Below, one piece after another: positions 16,011 through 25,861 of a stretch of DNA of 56,768 nt. Location: positions 1-56,768 of the forward strand of contig JABJKH010000097.1 of assembly GCA_018660465.1 (NCBI GenBank), given 5' to 3'. Source of the stretch: Rhodospirillaceae bacterium. Its GTDB lineage: Bacteria > Pseudomonadota > Alphaproteobacteria > Rhodospirillales > JABJKH01. Under the pieces are notes generated by a model, which had not been told where the DNA came from, made no database searches, and saw only the letters and a program-made list of their open reading frames with translations. The position numbers and the translations under genes were made by a program. The stretch's first letter is position 1; every line of letters begins with the position of its first letter.

Positions 16011-16036
16011 TGGTAAAAATCTTGTGGTAAAAATCT
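16011..16036. repeat. 14-bp tandem duplication at the holA start
   Basis: TGGTAAAAATCT occurs at 16011-16022 and again at 16025-16036 (period 14). The first copy is preceded by A, giving an ATG at 16010 whose frame stops after six codons. The second copy is preceded by G, giving the GTG at 16024 that opens holA. Confidence 0.8.
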
Positions 16037-17049
16037 CTGGTGCCAAAGTAGAAAGTTTTATAAATAATCCGGACCCTGCCATTCGCGCGGTTCTTGTCTA
16101 CGGTCCGGATCAGGGCTTGGTTCATGAGCGCGCTATTCTATTAGCCAAACTTATCGTAGACGATTTAAATGATCCGTTTTGCAGCGTAGACATTTCTGCC
16201 GGGGATTTGAAAAACGATCCTGCGAGATTGAGCGACGAAGCCGCCGCCATATCTTTCAGCGGGGGCCGTCGTGTTATTAGAATTCCCGACGGTACGGACG
16301 GGATCGCGAAAACCTTCGAAGAATTTCTAAGCGATCCACAAGGAGATGCGTTTGTCGTTGTCGAAGCCGGCACCTTGGGCCCTCGATCAAAGCTTCGTAA
16401 AACATTCGAAGCGTCTAAAGCGGGGGCGGCCTTAGCGTGCTACGAAGATAACAACCGTCAAATTACCGACGTCATTCGCGAAATTTTATCTCAATCCCAA
16501 CTGACCGCAACCCGCGAAGCCAGCGCTTATTTAGAAGAGCATTTGGGGTCAGATCGGATGGTGACCCGCAAGGAACTTGAAAAGTTGGCCTTGTTCAAGG
16601 GCGCGCCCGGCGAAGTTTCTTTGGAAGATGCCATGGCGTGTGTCGGAGACAATGGCGCGACGTCTTTGGATTCTGTCATTTACGCCGCAGCAGGCGGGGA
16701 TCTTTCTGGTCTAGAAACGGCTCTTGCCCGTGTCTTGAACGAAGGTCTCCACCCGGTTGCCATTTTGCGAGCAATTGGCCGGCACTTGCAGCGCTTGCAT
16801 TTAGCTTCGGGTGCTATGGATAAGGGACAATCTCCCGATCAAGCGATGAAATCCCTTAGGCCGCCGATAATATTCAAATTTACCAATGGTTTTCGCACTC
16901 AGCTGCAGCGTTGGTCGAAATATAAATTGGCCCATGCGCTTGAATTAGTTACCGAAGCCGAGCTGGAATGCAAATCAACTGGGCTTCCAGCAGAAGCAAT
17001 TTGTGGCCGCGCCTTGCTGCGTATCGCTCAAGCGGCTCGAAAAGCCTGA
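16024..17049 (+). CDS. holA: DNA polymerase III delta subunit
   Basis: 341 residues from GTG at 16024. HolA opens the beta clamp within the clamp loader. Family landmarks: RAVLVYGPDQGLVHERA near the N-terminus, GGRRVIRI, VVVEAGTLGPRSKLRKTFE, the TRKELEKLALF motif and the C-terminal helices (HPVAILRAIGRHLQRLHLA and the final CGRALLRIAQAA). The start codon is rare GTG because the original-looking ATG sits 14 bp upstream out of frame, in the other copy of a duplication. It is likely co-transcribed with leuS-lptE, with 17 bp between lptE and holA. Confidence 0.95.
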   Translation: MVKISGAKVESFINNPDPAIRAVLVYGPDQGLVHERAILLAKLIVDDLNDPFCSVDISAGDLKNDPARLSDEAAAISFSGGRRVIRIPDGTDGIAKTFEEFLSDPQGDAFVVVEAGTLGPRSKLRKTFEASKAGAALACYEDNNRQITDVIREILSQSQLTATREASAYLEEHLGSDRMVTRKELEKLALFKGAPGEVSLEDAMACVGDNGATSLDSVIYAAAGGDLSGLETALARVLNEGLHPVAILRAIGRHLQRLHLASGAMDKGQSPDQAMKSLRPPIIFKFTNGFRTQLQRWSKYKLAHALELVTEAELECKSTGLPAEAICGRALLRIAQAARKA

Positions 17050-17075
17050 TAAAAATATTTTATGGGAATACTATC

Positions 17076-17097
17076 CTGATTCTAGCCAATGAATCAG
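17076..17097. terminator. weak hairpin between convergent holA and parB
   Basis: CTGATTC / GAATCAG, a 7-bp stem with an 8-nt loop, lies in the 89-bp convergent gap. There is no clear T-tract on either side, so terminator function is only suggested by position. Confidence 0.3.
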
Positions 17098-17138
17098 AAT
17101 GATACGAACTTTATAATGGATGAATTAAATACCCGACT

Positions 17139-18032
17139 TTACGATCCGGTCATACTCCCACCGCGGCTCAAGCGTTCCAGAATATCATCAAGCTGTTCGA
17201 GGGTTTTATATTTAACCGTTAGGGTCCCGCTATTGCCTTTGAAATCTATTTCCGTTTTCAGGCCTAATAGGTTGGTAATATCGTTTTCCAAAACAACCGT
17301 ATCGGGATCTTTAACTGGTTTTGGACGGAGCGGTTTTTTTGGTGCATTACTTTTCTGCACCAGTTTTTCAGTTTGCCTTACATTCAGTCCTTGATTAATC
17401 ACCATCTCCGCCAAGGGCAGTGAACTTTCCGTGCCCAAGAGTGCGCGTGCATGACCGGCACTGAGCTTACCATCGTCCAACATTTGGCGAACCGGTTCCG
17501 GAAGTCCCAAAAGGCGAAGCGTGTTTGCAACATGGCTGCGGCTTTTGCCAACAACCTTTGCAAGCTCTTCTTGGGTGTGGGAAAACTCTTCCATGAGCCG
17601 GTTATAACCCTTGGCTTCTTCTAAGACTGAAAGATCTTCTCGCTGAAGGTTTTCGACCAAAGCAACTTCTAAGGTTTCTTTATCCGAAAATTCCCTAATG
17701 ATTACAGGGACTTCGTGTAGCTGTGCCTCTTGGGCAGCTTGCCAGCGCCGTTCCCCGGCGATGATTTCAAAGGCGTCTTCTTTATCCGGATGTTTGCGTA
17801 CCAAAAGTGGCTGCAGTATTCCTTTGTCTTTAATTGACTGGGCCAGTTCTCTGATCTGATCCTTGTCAAACTTTTGCCGTGGCTGATAGCGACCGGGATG
17901 CAGAAATTCGACCGGAACGACATTTGATGGTTTTGCAACTTCGGACTTCGTATCGTTTTTCTTTGACAATGGGTCGCCTAATAAAGACGACAGTCCCTTG
18001 CCGAGACTGCGGCGTTTTGGTTCTTGTGCCAT
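17139..18032 (-). CDS. parB: chromosome-partitioning protein ParB
   Basis: 297 residues. ParB binds parS sites, spreads as a CTP-dependent clamp and works with ParA to segregate origins. Visible landmarks: the N-terminal RRSLGKGLSSLLGDP, VPVEFLHPGRYQPRQKFDKDQIRELAQSIKDKGILQPLLVR, the CTP-binding GERRWQAAQEA box, EVALVENLQREDLSVLEEAKGYNRLM, and the helix-turn-helix VVGKSRSHVANTLRLL with LSAGHARALLG. The C-terminal dimerisation domain ends GSMTGS. It follows parA with a TAATG overlap. Two parS matches lie 1.5-3.4 kb away in the same cluster. Confidence 0.98.
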   Translation of the reverse strand: MAQEPKRRSLGKGLSSLLGDPLSKKNDTKSEVAKPSNVVPVEFLHPGRYQPRQKFDKDQIRELAQSIKDKGILQPLLVRKHPDKEDAFEIIAGERRWQAAQEAQLHEVPVIIREFSDKETLEVALVENLQREDLSVLEEAKGYNRLMEEFSHTQEELAKVVGKSRSHVANTLRLLGLPEPVRQMLDDGKLSAGHARALLGTESSLPLAEMVINQGLNVRQTEKLVQKSNAPKKPLRPKPVKDPDTVVLENDITNLLGLKTEIDFKGNSGTLTVKYKTLEQLDDILERLSRGGSMTGS

Positions 18033-18844
18033 TAGACGGCCACCTGCTGGTGTTCACGCTTTAAGACTTCATCCGCCAAATGCAAATAAGCCTTCGAGCC
18101 CGCACACTTCATATCATAAATCAAGACAGGGCGACCATGGGAAGGAGCCTCGGAGACACGTACATTTCGTGGAATGACAGTCTTATAAACCTTGTCACCA
18201 AAAAACTCGCGAACATCATTAGCCACCATGCCAGACAAATTATTACGAATATCAAACATCGTCAGCACGATTCCTTGGATTTCCAGGCCCGGATTAAAGG
18301 CACCTTCAACCCGGTTAATGAGTTGAACTAAATCGCTGATTCCTTCTAACGCTAAGAATTCACACTGCAGCGGCACCAATACACCTTGGGTCGCAACCAA
18401 CGCATTGATGGTGAGGAGATCGAGAGTTGGCGGGCAATCGATTAAAACGTAATCGAATTTTTGACTGCATGCGTTTATCGCGCCGCGCAGAGCATATTCC
18501 CGGTCGTCTGCATCAACCAATTCAACCGCAGCTCCGGCCAAATCATTATTAGAAGTCACAATAAATAAACCCGGAATATCGGTGGATCGAATTGCATCGT
18601 CCAAGGCAACTTCACCGATAACCACATGATATGAATTGACTGCGCGGTCATCCCGGTCAATTCCAAGACTGGAACTGGCATTGCCTTGGGGATCAAAATC
18701 GATGACCAGGACCTGGTTATCAACAGCGGCTAAGGCGGTCGCAAGATTGATCGCTGTTGTCGTCTTCCCCACACCACCTTTTTGATTGGCTATGGCGAGT
18801 ATTCGAGGTCCAGAAACCTTGTTAAGGTCTTGATTCACAAGCAT
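18032..18844 (-). CDS. parA: chromosome-partitioning ATPase ParA
   Basis: 270 residues. Deviant Walker A IANQKGGVGKTTTAINLATAL near residue 20, Walker A' region VLVIDFDPQGNASSSLGI and Walker B VLIDCPPTLDLLTINAL are all intact. ParA forms ATP-dependent nucleoid gradients that pull ParB-parS complexes. The start (ATG 18844) overlaps the rsmG end by 23 nt, and the stop overlaps the parB start by one base (TAATG). This gives the operon order mnmE-mnmG-rsmG-parA-parB typical of the origin-proximal region. Confidence 0.98.
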   Translation of the reverse strand: MLVNQDLNKVSGPRILAIANQKGGVGKTTTAINLATALAAVDNQVLVIDFDPQGNASSSLGIDRDDRAVNSYHVVIGEVALDDAIRSTDIPGLFIVTSNNDLAGAAVELVDADDREYALRGAINACSQKFDYVLIDCPPTLDLLTINALVATQGVLVPLQCEFLALEGISDLVQLINRVEGAFNPGLEIQGIVLTMFDIRNNLSGMVANDVREFFGDKVYKTVIPRNVRVSEAPSHGRPVLIYDMKCAGSKAYLHLADEVLKREHQQVAV

Positions 18845-19472
18845 TTTTCCTAGAAACGTTATCTATTTTAAGGATGACCCCCGTCGGGTCAGACAAACTG
18901 TCGACCCGATGGACTTGCATCATCCAATTTTTCTGGCAGAGGGTCAATTCCTGTTCCACCTTTTGCCCCTTTAGAAACAGACAAAATCCATTTTCTGCCA
19001 GTAAAGGGGCTGCATAATCGAGCAAGGCATCTAAAGACGCAAGCCCTCGCGCAAGGACGACGCCTGCATCAATCGTGTCCATTTTCTCTATTCGTGCATT
19101 ATGAATCGTGGCGTCCGTGTTGGTTTGTACACTGATCTCCCGCAAAAATGTGCACTTGCGATTGTCGCTTTCTACCAGATGGATATTTTTCAATCCCATA
19201 ATCGCGAGCACCAACCCAGGAAACCCGGCCCCACTGCCGAGATCAATAATTGGATTTTTAACATTTATCAAATGAGAGAAGAGTTGAGCAGAGTCGAGCA
19301 TGTGCCGACGCCATAGATCGTTTAGACTCTTCTGGCTGACGAGATTAATCTTTTTCTGCCATTGTGTTAAAATGTCTTTATATTTTTCAAGATTACGGAG
19401 CGTTTCATCGGAAACGTGGGTCAGTTCTTGAAATTCATTTATGGTTAACGGCGCAAGCTCGGGATCGGTCAT
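18822..19472 (-). CDS. rsmG: 16S rRNA (guanine527-N7)-methyltransferase RsmG
   Basis: 216 residues from ATG at 19472; a TTG at 19481 would add three residues. The SAM-dependent fold is recognisable by IIDLGSGAGFPGLVLAI and VESDNRKCTFLREIS, with the family N-terminus YKDILTQWQKKINLVS and RHMLDSAQLF, and the later ARGLASLDALLDYA. It methylates G527 of 16S rRNA. It is followed by parA with an overlap. A parS palindrome sits in the short gap upstream, between mnmG and rsmG. Confidence 0.97.
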   Translation of the reverse strand: MTDPELAPLTINEFQELTHVSDETLRNLEKYKDILTQWQKKINLVSQKSLNDLWRRHMLDSAQLFSHLINVKNPIIDLGSGAGFPGLVLAIMGLKNIHLVESDNRKCTFLREISVQTNTDATIHNARIEKMDTIDAGVVLARGLASLDALLDYAAPLLAENGFCLFLKGQKVEQELTLCQKNWMMQVHRVDSLSDPTGVILKIDNVSRKNACESRP

Positions 19473-19499
19473 AGGGTCCAAACTCTTATCATTTCAAAT

Positions 19500-19515
19500 A
19501 GTTTCACGTGAAACA
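19500..19515. promoter_or_regulatory. parS site 1 (ParB-binding palindrome)
   Basis: AGTTTCACGTGAAACA matches the bacterial parS consensus TGTTTCACGTGAAACA at 15 of 16 positions (A for the first T). It is intergenic between mnmG and rsmG, about 11.5 kb from the proposed oriC. With the second site at 21457 it defines the ParB loading zone. Confidence 0.93.
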
Positions 19516-19517
19516 AT

Positions 19518-21386
19518 TTATGCGGATAAACGATCGTCGCGACGGCGCACATGACCCAGCAACGCGACCAACGCCGCCGGCGTAACGCCAGACACGCGGG
19601 ACGCAGCCCCCAAAGTCGCCGGTCTCGCCTCGGATAATTTCGCCCGCACTTCTGTTGACAGCCCGCCAATGGAATTAAAATCAAGATCAGCCGGAATTTC
19701 CAAAGCTTCATCCCGACGGAAGGCTTTAATATCCGAATCTTGGCGTCCGAGGTATCCCGCATACCGCGCACCGATTTCCATCTGCTCTATAATATCCGAT
19801 CTTAAACCAGCAAGTTCGGGCCAAATCTCCGTCAATCGGTGGACTGTGATCTCCGAATAAGCCAATAAATCCAACGCTGTACGCCAAGTACCGTCTTGAT
19901 TAACCTTAATGCCGTGTTTCTTCAACTGGGTCGGCGTCGCAGAAAGAGAGGTCAGCAAAGCCGTTGCCGAATTCAGCGCTTCATCTTTCGCCTGAAACAC
20001 GTCACGTCGCGCCGATCCAACGCACCCGACTTCTATGCCCCGAGGAGTCAGGCGTCGGTCCGCATTATCAGCTCGAAGATTCAAGCGATATTCAGCACGA
20101 GACGTAAACATGCGGTACGGCTCTTTCGTCCCCAATGTCACCAGGTCGTCAATCATAACGCCAATATAGCCCTCGGCTCGATCCACAATAAAGTCATCTT
20201 GATTGCCGCCCGCCAGAATTGCCGCATTAACCCCCGCCATCAGACCTTGGGCCCCGGCCTCTTCATATCCTGTCGTGCCATTAATCTGGCCGGCAAGGAA
20301 AAGCCCTGGAATCTTATGGGTTTCTAGTGTCGGCTTAAGTTCCCGCGGATCAACAAAATCGTACTCAATCGCATATCCCGCTTGCGTTATGACCGCGTCC
20401 TCTAGGCCGGGAATTCTTTTTACCAAGTCGATCTGCACACTTTCAGGCAGTGATGTCGAAATTCCGTTTGGATAAACCGTATCATCATCCAAGCCTTCCG
20501 GTTCCAAAAAGATTTGATGGCTGTCCCGATGGGCAAATCGAACAATTTTATCTTCGATTGACGGGCAATACCGTGGCCCGGTGCTCTCAATCTGGCCTGA
20601 ATACATCGGTGAGCGATGCAAATTCGCTTGAATGATATCGTGTACAGCTTGATTTGTATGGGTAATGTGGCAATTAATCTGCGGCGTCGAAATCTTTGAT
20701 GTTAAATAAGAAAACGGTGTTGGAGTTGCATCGCCCGGTTGCGCCTGCAAACGATCCCAATGAATGGTTCGTCCATCCAGGCGGGGAGGGGTCCCGGTTT
20801 TTAAACGCCCAAGATTAAATCCCGCCCGCTCAAACGCCAAAGCCAGCCCAACAGCCGGTGCGTCCCCAATTCGCCCGGCAGGAATTTGCTCTTCTCCGCG
20901 ATGAATCAGGCCCCGAAGGAAGGTGCCGGTCGTTACGACGATGGCCCTAGATCGAATTTCCACACCAGACCCGGTCACAATCCCTGTAACAGCGCCGTCT
21001 TTATCGAATATCAGGTCTTCCGCCCCCGCTTCGTGGATTTTAAGGCCCGAGATTTCATTTAAGAGAGACTGAATGGCGTTTTTATACAGTTTGCGGTCTG
21101 CCTGTGCCCTTGGCCCCCGAACGGCCGGGCCTTTACTTTGGTTCAACATGCGAAATTGAATGCCCGCCTGGTCAATCGCCCGGCCCATAAGGCCATCGAG
21201 CGCATCAATCTCCCGAACCAGCTGCCCCTTTGCAAGGCCGCCAATCGCCGGATTGCACGACATTTCACCAATAGAATCAAGGCGATGGGTGACAAGCAGG
21301 GTCGCGGCACCCATGCGCGCCGCAGCCGCAGCCGCCTCCGCACCTGCGTGCCCACCGCCAATGACTAGGACATCAACCTCTTGCAT
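19518..21386 (-). CDS. mnmG: tRNA uridine-5-carboxymethylaminomethyl modification enzyme MnmG (GidA)
   Basis: 622 residues from ATG at 21386; a TTG at 21422 would add 12 residues, but the family normally begins just before the FAD motif. The FAD-binding dinucleotide fold is [16 protein letters not shown]. Family signatures [17 protein letters not shown] and [21 protein letters not shown] follow, then [19 protein letters not shown]-like ending and [17 protein letters not shown]. With MnmE it modifies wobble uridine 34 of several tRNAs using FAD, NADH and methylene-tetrahydrofolate. mnmE is immediately upstream on the same strand, with a perfect parS between them. Confidence 0.97.
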   Translation of the reverse strand: MQEVDVLVIGGGHAGAEAAAAAARMGAATLLVTHRLDSIGEMSCNPAIGGLAKGQLVREIDALDGLMGRAIDQAGIQFRMLNQSKGPAVRGPRAQADRKLYKNAIQSLLNEISGLKIHEAGAEDLIFDKDGAVTGIVTGSGVEIRSRAIVVTTGTFLRGLIHRGEEQIPAGRIGDAPAVGLALAFERAGFNLGRLKTGTPPRLDGRTIHWDRLQAQPGDATPTPFSYLTSKISTPQINCHITHTNQAVHDIIQANLHRSPMYSGQIESTGPRYCPSIEDKIVRFAHRDSHQIFLEPEGLDDDTVYPNGISTSLPESVQIDLVKRIPGLEDAVITQAGYAIEYDFVDPRELKPTLETHKIPGLFLAGQINGTTGYEEAGAQGLMAGVNAAILAGGNQDDFIVDRAEGYIGVMIDDLVTLGTKEPYRMFTSRAEYRLNLRADNADRRLTPRGIEVGCVGSARRDVFQAKDEALNSATALLTSLSATPTQLKKHGIKVNQDGTWRTALDLLAYSEITVHRLTEIWPELAGLRSDIIEQMEIGARYAGYLGRQDSDIKAFRRDEALEIPADLDFNSIGGLSTEVRAKLSEARPATLGAASRVSGVTPAALVALLGHVRRRDDRLSA

Positions 21387-21456
21387 GGACCGGAACTTAG
21401 GTATCTCGAGTTCAGGAGTCAATTAGAACCGGTCGAAACAGGACAAATCTCCACAA

Positions 21457-21472
21457 TGTTTCACGTGAAACA
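21457..21472. promoter_or_regulatory. parS site 2 (perfect consensus)
   Basis: TGTTTCACGTGAAACA is the exact 16-bp parS consensus, and the palindrome extends to 20 bp (21455-21474), running into the mnmE stop codon. It lies between mnmE and mnmG, about 9.5 kb from the proposed oriC. Confidence 0.97.
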
Positions 21473-22810
21473 TTATTTACCGATGCAAAATTCGTTAAAA
21501 ATAACATCGAGTAAGTCCTCGACATCCACCCGACCCGTGATACGCGCCAAAGCTCGGACCCCAAGACGGAGCTCTTCCGCCCGAAACTCCGATTCCACGA
21601 CCGATAAAGAAGATTGCAGAAATTCCTGACATTCCTCTAATGCATTGCGATGACGCTCCCGAGTTAAAGCAGGCGATTCAGAAGCCTCGAACTGTTCTGA
21701 TACAGACGCCTCCAAAGCGGATAGCAGGTTTCCGATCCCGTCACCTGTACGCACCGATATGGGATAAATCAGGTGCCCCAGCATTTCAGTGGCATCGCCA
21801 ATGTCTCCTAAATCCATTTTATTAACCACGAGAAAGGTCTGGTCATCTAGAATGCGTTTTAAATCTTTCTCATCTGGGGACCAGGACCCTTGGTCACACA
21901 AATAAATCTTTAAATCAGCATTGTTTGCCCGTTCCAGCGCACGGCGAATTCCTTCCGATTCAATGTCACTTTGCCCTTCCCGCAGTCCTGCCGTATCAGC
22001 GACAACCACCGGATAGCCCGCAAGATCCAAATGAACCTCTATAATATCTCGAGTCGTGCCCGGTTCAGACGACACAATCGCCACATCCCGCTGGGCGAGA
22101 TGATTCAAAAAACTTGATTTGCCTGCATTGGGTGGTCCGATAATCGCGAGACTTACACCATCGCGTAGAAGTTCGCCGCGATGTCCGTCCGCCAGATGGT
22201 CCTGTATCTCTTGTAAAACCCGCGCAATTCGCTCATTTGCTTTAGAATCAAGCTCTTCCGGCAACTCTTCGTCAGCAAAATCTATCACTGCCTCGACATG
22301 GGCCAGAGACTTTATCAGGTCTTCCCGCCAAGATTCATAAAGCCTTCCTAGCGCCCCTTGCATTTGGCGCAGAGCCTGGCGACGTTGCGCATCGGTCTCC
22401 GCCTCAATGAGATCCGCCAGACCCTCAACCTCGGTCAAATCGAGTTTGCTGTTTTCGAATGCACGCCGGGTAAATTCACCGGGCTCGGCCTGCCGCACCC
22501 CGGAAACCTTCGAAAATGCAGTTAAAAACGCATCCCGAACAGCCCGTCCGCCGTGCGCATGAACTTCGGCAACGTCTTCCCCGGTATAGCTCGCCGGGGC
22601 CGGAAACCACAGAATAAGACCTTGATCTAAATCTGTCCCTGCATCGGGTTGAACAAATTTTGTATACGTCGCCATACGAGGGGAGGGGAGGGGATGCCCG
22701 GTTAGAGCTTTTAGTACAGCCCCAGACTGAGGACCAGAAATCCTAAAAACCTGTAACCCTGATACGCCGATGCCGCTGGCCAATGCATAAATGGTTTCGG
22801 CTTGATTCAT
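21473..22810 (-). CDS. mnmE: tRNA modification GTPase MnmE (TrmE)
   Basis: 445 residues from ATG at 22810. The N-terminal tetrahydrofolate-binding domain starts MNQAETIYALASG and includes PGEFTRRAFENSKLDLTEVEGLADLI. The central G domain has the P-loop GPPNAGKSSFLN, the switch GTTRDIIE, the G3 DTAGLR and the G4 NKMD. The C-terminus ends in the conserved CIGK, whose Cys is functionally important. Partner of MnmG in wobble-uridine modification. The stop codon abuts the perfect parS palindrome. Confidence 0.97.
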   Translation of the reverse strand: MNQAETIYALASGIGVSGLQVFRISGPQSGAVLKALTGHPLPSPRMATYTKFVQPDAGTDLDQGLILWFPAPASYTGEDVAEVHAHGGRAVRDAFLTAFSKVSGVRQAEPGEFTRRAFENSKLDLTEVEGLADLIEAETDAQRRQALRQMQGALGRLYESWREDLIKSLAHVEAVIDFADEELPEELDSKANERIARVLQEIQDHLADGHRGELLRDGVSLAIIGPPNAGKSSFLNHLAQRDVAIVSSEPGTTRDIIEVHLDLAGYPVVVADTAGLREGQSDIESEGIRRALERANNADLKIYLCDQGSWSPDEKDLKRILDDQTFLVVNKMDLGDIGDATEMLGHLIYPISVRTGDGIGNLLSALEASVSEQFEASESPALTRERHRNALEECQEFLQSSLSVVESEFRAEELRLGVRALARITGRVDVEDLLDVIFNEFCIGK

Positions 22811-22836
22811 CAAATACCTACAATATGTAGTAGTTA

Positions 22837-23181
22837 TTACTCATCAACATCCAACATAAGGTGTTTCACCGGTTCGCCGTTTTGGACATGCTGGGTTAAA
22901 ACCTGGTCAATATCTTCGTTCGTTTCGCAGCGATACCAAATCCCTTCGGGATACACCACCATCGTCGGACCCAATTCGCAGCGATCCAGACACCCGGCGG
23001 AGTTGATCCGCACACCTCTCAGTCCCATTTCTTTGGCTCTGGCCTTCATATAATTGCGTAATTTAACCGAATCCCGGCGTGAACAAGACCCTCTAGGATG
23101 TTTTTCCGGCCGTTCGTTGGTACAACAAAAGACATGGCAGCGGTAAAACAGGTCAGCGGAGGTCGCATTATTATCCGTCAT
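22837..23181 (-). CDS. thioredoxin-like 2Fe-2S ferredoxin
   Basis: 114 residues. The pattern C-x-x-R-type start (YRCHVFCCTNERPEKHPRGSC) and the later INSAGCLDRCELGPTMVVYPEGIWYRC are typical of small [2Fe-2S] proteins with a thioredoxin fold, related to NuoE and to cobalt-chelatase-associated ferredoxins. Four well-placed cysteines can bind the cluster. It lies 26 bp upstream of mnmE on the same strand, so it is probably the first gene of that unit. Electron partner not identifiable. Confidence 0.88.
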   Translation of the reverse strand: MTDNNATSADLFYRCHVFCCTNERPEKHPRGSCSRRDSVKLRNYMKARAKEMGLRGVRINSAGCLDRCELGPTMVVYPEGIWYRCETNEDIDQVLTQHVQNGEPVKHLMLDVDE

Positions 23182-23332
23182 AAATCTAATCCTTTCGCCG
23201 ATTCTTTACTTACGGCCTTTTATTTGCGGCAATCGTCGCCAATATTGTCTAGTACGCCGTGTTGAACCACTCCTACCTTCCACCGATGCCTATGACAAGA
23301 CACTCATAAATCGGCAATGACGGATTTACCGA

Positions 23333-25372
23333 ATGACATCAAACCTTCTTGCCAACGAAACAAGTCCCTACCTCCTGCAGCATAAAGATAATCCGGTCCA
23401 TTGGCGGGCCTGGGGACCGGATGCCCTGGCGGAGGCCCAGTCCCAAAACAAGCCAATTCTGCTCTCCATTGGTTACGCCGCGTGTCATTGGTGTCATGTC
23501 ATGGCGCATGAAAGCTTTGAAAATGATGCCATTGCTGCCGTGATGAACAAGCTCTTTATCAACATCAAAGTAGATCGGGAAGAACGCCCTGATCTAGATG
23601 TTATATATCAGTCTGCCCTGCACATGATGGGGCAGCAAGGTGGCTGGCCGTTGACGATGTTCCTGACACCGGACGGCCATCCGTTCTGGGGGGGGACGTA
23701 TTTCCCGGCAACCGCCAGATACGGTCGTCCGGGCTTTGGTGATCTCATACAAAGTATATCCCACACATTCTTTAACGAGCCCGAAAACGTCCGCAGTAAT
23801 GTTGATGCTCTCCGCCACGGTCTGGAAGAAAATGCCCGACCGACGCCGGGCGATGGCTTAACAATGGACATAATTGACGAGGTCGCTAACCGGGCCAGCA
23901 ACTTTATTGACATGGCAAATGGTGGCACCCAAGGGGCACCCAAGTTTCCGCAACCAGATTTTTTTAATTTCCTCTGGCGCGCGGCCAAACGCACAGGATC
24001 AAGCCGCCTCAGCGAGAGCGTAATTCTCACCCTGGATAAAATCTGCCAAGGCGGGATTTATGACCACCTGGGCGGCGGCTTTGCACGGTACTCTACCGAC
24101 GATATTTGGCTCGCACCGCATTTCGAAAAAATGCTGTACGATAACGCTCTCCTCATTGAACTCATGACCGAAGTTTGGCAGGAAACGAGGTCCCCCTTAC
24201 TGGCCACCAGAATAAGAGAAACAATCACCTGGGCCTTGCGGGAAATGGTCGTGCGACCTGACGACAACGCTGCTTCTCCCTTTGCCTTTGCCAGCGCCTA
24301 TGATGCCGACAGTGAGGGTGAGGAAGGAAAGTTCTACGTCTGGAACGAAGCTGAAATCGACAGCCTATTGGGCGACTCGTCTGAAAACTTTAAGAGTCAC
24401 TATGAAATCCATCCCTTCGGCAATTGGGAAGGTAAAACAATCCTCAACCGCACCGCCAATCCAACCCTTGGCACAAGCGAAGAGGAACAAGAACTGACCA
24501 AGGCTCGGGACAAATTACTCCAGGTCCGAAACGACCGTATTTGGCCGCTTTGGGATGATAAGGTGCTGGCCGATTGGAACGGCCTTATGATAACCGCTCT
24601 GACCAAAGCGGGCACAGTCTTCGATGAACCCGAATGGCTTGAAGCTGCCAAAAGTGCCTATCAATTTGTCTGTACTCTGATGGTAGACCAAGGTCATTTG
24701 AACCACACCTGGCGGGAAGGGCGTCTCCGCTACACAGCAATCCTAGATGACTATGCCAACATGACGATGGCGGCGATTACCCTTTACGAGCATACCGGCG
24801 ACACAACATATTTGGACCAAGCCGTCGCCTGGGTAACCCAAACCAACGAAGGCTATTGGGACGACGAAAATGGCGGATATTTCCTAACCGCGGCCAGCGC
24901 CACCGACGTCATTACGCGCTCCAAAACCGTTACTGACAACGCCACACCGTCAGGCAACGGTACCATGATGAATGTCCTGGCGCGCCTGTTTACCCTTACC
25001 GGAAACACCGACTACCGCGACCGCGCCGACGCGATGAACAAGCTATTTTCGTCGCCCGAGATCGACCGGCTTGTCGGCCAAACCGTCATGCTTTGTGGTT
25101 TTGAGCTCTTGGCGCTAGCGACACAAATTGTTGTCGTCGGTGAACCCGACGATCCTGATACTAAGGCCTTACTTCAAACCGTACACACTACTTCGGTCCC
25201 GACCCAAATCTTATTGCAGCTTAGTCCAGACGCACCCCTTCCGCCCGACCATCCCGCCCATGGCAAAGGCCTGATCGATGGAAAACCAGCCGCGTATATC
25301 TGTATTGGCCCGACCTGCAGTCCGCCCCAGAAAGACCCCGCAGCGCTCGCCGAAGCCTTGTCCAAAACATAG
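23333..25372 (+). CDS. DUF255 thioredoxin-domain protein (YyaL/SPATA20 family)
   Basis: 679 residues, full family length. The N-terminal thioredoxin-like DUF255 domain begins [21 protein letters not shown], contains the CHWCHVM redox-type motif near residues 52-58 and continues HESFEND and [15 protein letters not shown]. The rest is an alpha/alpha-toroid like N-acylglucosamine epimerases ([34 protein letters not shown]). The biochemical activity of this widely conserved family is unsettled. The next gene (ogt) starts three bases after its stop, so they are one transcript. Confidence 0.93.
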   Translation: MTSNLLANETSPYLLQHKDNPVHWRAWGPDALAEAQSQNKPILLSIGYAACHWCHVMAHESFENDAIAAVMNKLFINIKVDREERPDLDVIYQSALHMMGQQGGWPLTMFLTPDGHPFWGGTYFPATARYGRPGFGDLIQSISHTFFNEPENVRSNVDALRHGLEENARPTPGDGLTMDIIDEVANRASNFIDMANGGTQGAPKFPQPDFFNFLWRAAKRTGSSRLSESVILTLDKICQGGIYDHLGGGFARYSTDDIWLAPHFEKMLYDNALLIELMTEVWQETRSPLLATRIRETITWALREMVVRPDDNAASPFAFASAYDADSEGEEGKFYVWNEAEIDSLLGDSSENFKSHYEIHPFGNWEGKTILNRTANPTLGTSEEEQELTKARDKLLQVRNDRIWPLWDDKVLADWNGLMITALTKAGTVFDEPEWLEAAKSAYQFVCTLMVDQGHLNHTWREGRLRYTAILDDYANMTMAAITLYEHTGDTTYLDQAVAWVTQTNEGYWDDENGGYFLTAASATDVITRSKTVTDNATPSGNGTMMNVLARLFTLTGNTDYRDRADAMNKLFSSPEIDRLVGQTVMLCGFELLALATQIVVVGEPDDPDTKALLQTVHTTSVPTQILLQLSPDAPLPPDHPAHGKGLIDGKPAAYICIGPTCSPPQKDPAALAEALSKT

Positions 25373-25375
25373 AAA

Positions 25376-25828
25376 ATGCCGCATCTCACGTACCAGAGCC
25401 AGGCAGGCGCACTGACCTTATTTGAAGACGATGGTGCGCTTGTTGCCTTTGATTGGGGTGAAGTCCCAGAATCACAATCTTCCGCGCTGCTTGAAGAAGC
25501 GCATCGACAACTGGATGCATATTTCAACGGCACTTTACAGCAATTCGACCTTCCCCTGCGTCCTCAGGGAACAGCCTTTCAAAAACGCCTCTGGACCTTG
25601 CTACAACAAATTCCCTACGGCACCATCCAAACCTATGGTGACTTAGCGAAGGCCCTAGGCTCAGCCGCCCGTGCCGTCGGCGGCGCCTGTGGGAAGAACC
25701 CTCTTCCCATCATCATACCCTGCCACCGCGTCATCAGTGCGACCGGCAAATTGACCGGTTATACAGGCGGCGATGGCATAGATACGAAACGTGCCCTTTT
25801 ACGCCTGGAAGGCTACAGGTTAAAGTAA
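25376..25828 (+). CDS. ogt: methylated-DNA-[protein]-cysteine S-methyltransferase
   Basis: 150 residues. The acceptor-cysteine motif IIPCHRVIS is preceded by the helix-turn-helix [33 protein letters not shown] and followed by [21 protein letters not shown], the complete C-terminal domain of Ogt/MGMT. It removes O6-alkyl groups from guanine and O4-alkyl groups from thymine in a suicide reaction. There is no AdaA-type regulatory domain. It is tightly coupled to the DUF255 gene (3-bp gap) and followed 33 bp later by a quinone reductase gene. Confidence 0.95.
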   Translation: MPHLTYQSQAGALTLFEDDGALVAFDWGEVPESQSSALLEEAHRQLDAYFNGTLQQFDLPLRPQGTAFQKRLWTLLQQIPYGTIQTYGDLAKALGSAARAVGGACGKNPLPIIIPCHRVISATGKLTGYTGGDGIDTKRALLRLEGYRLK

Positions 25829-25861
25829 TCCCAATTAAACAAATCAACAGGGACCAATCAA

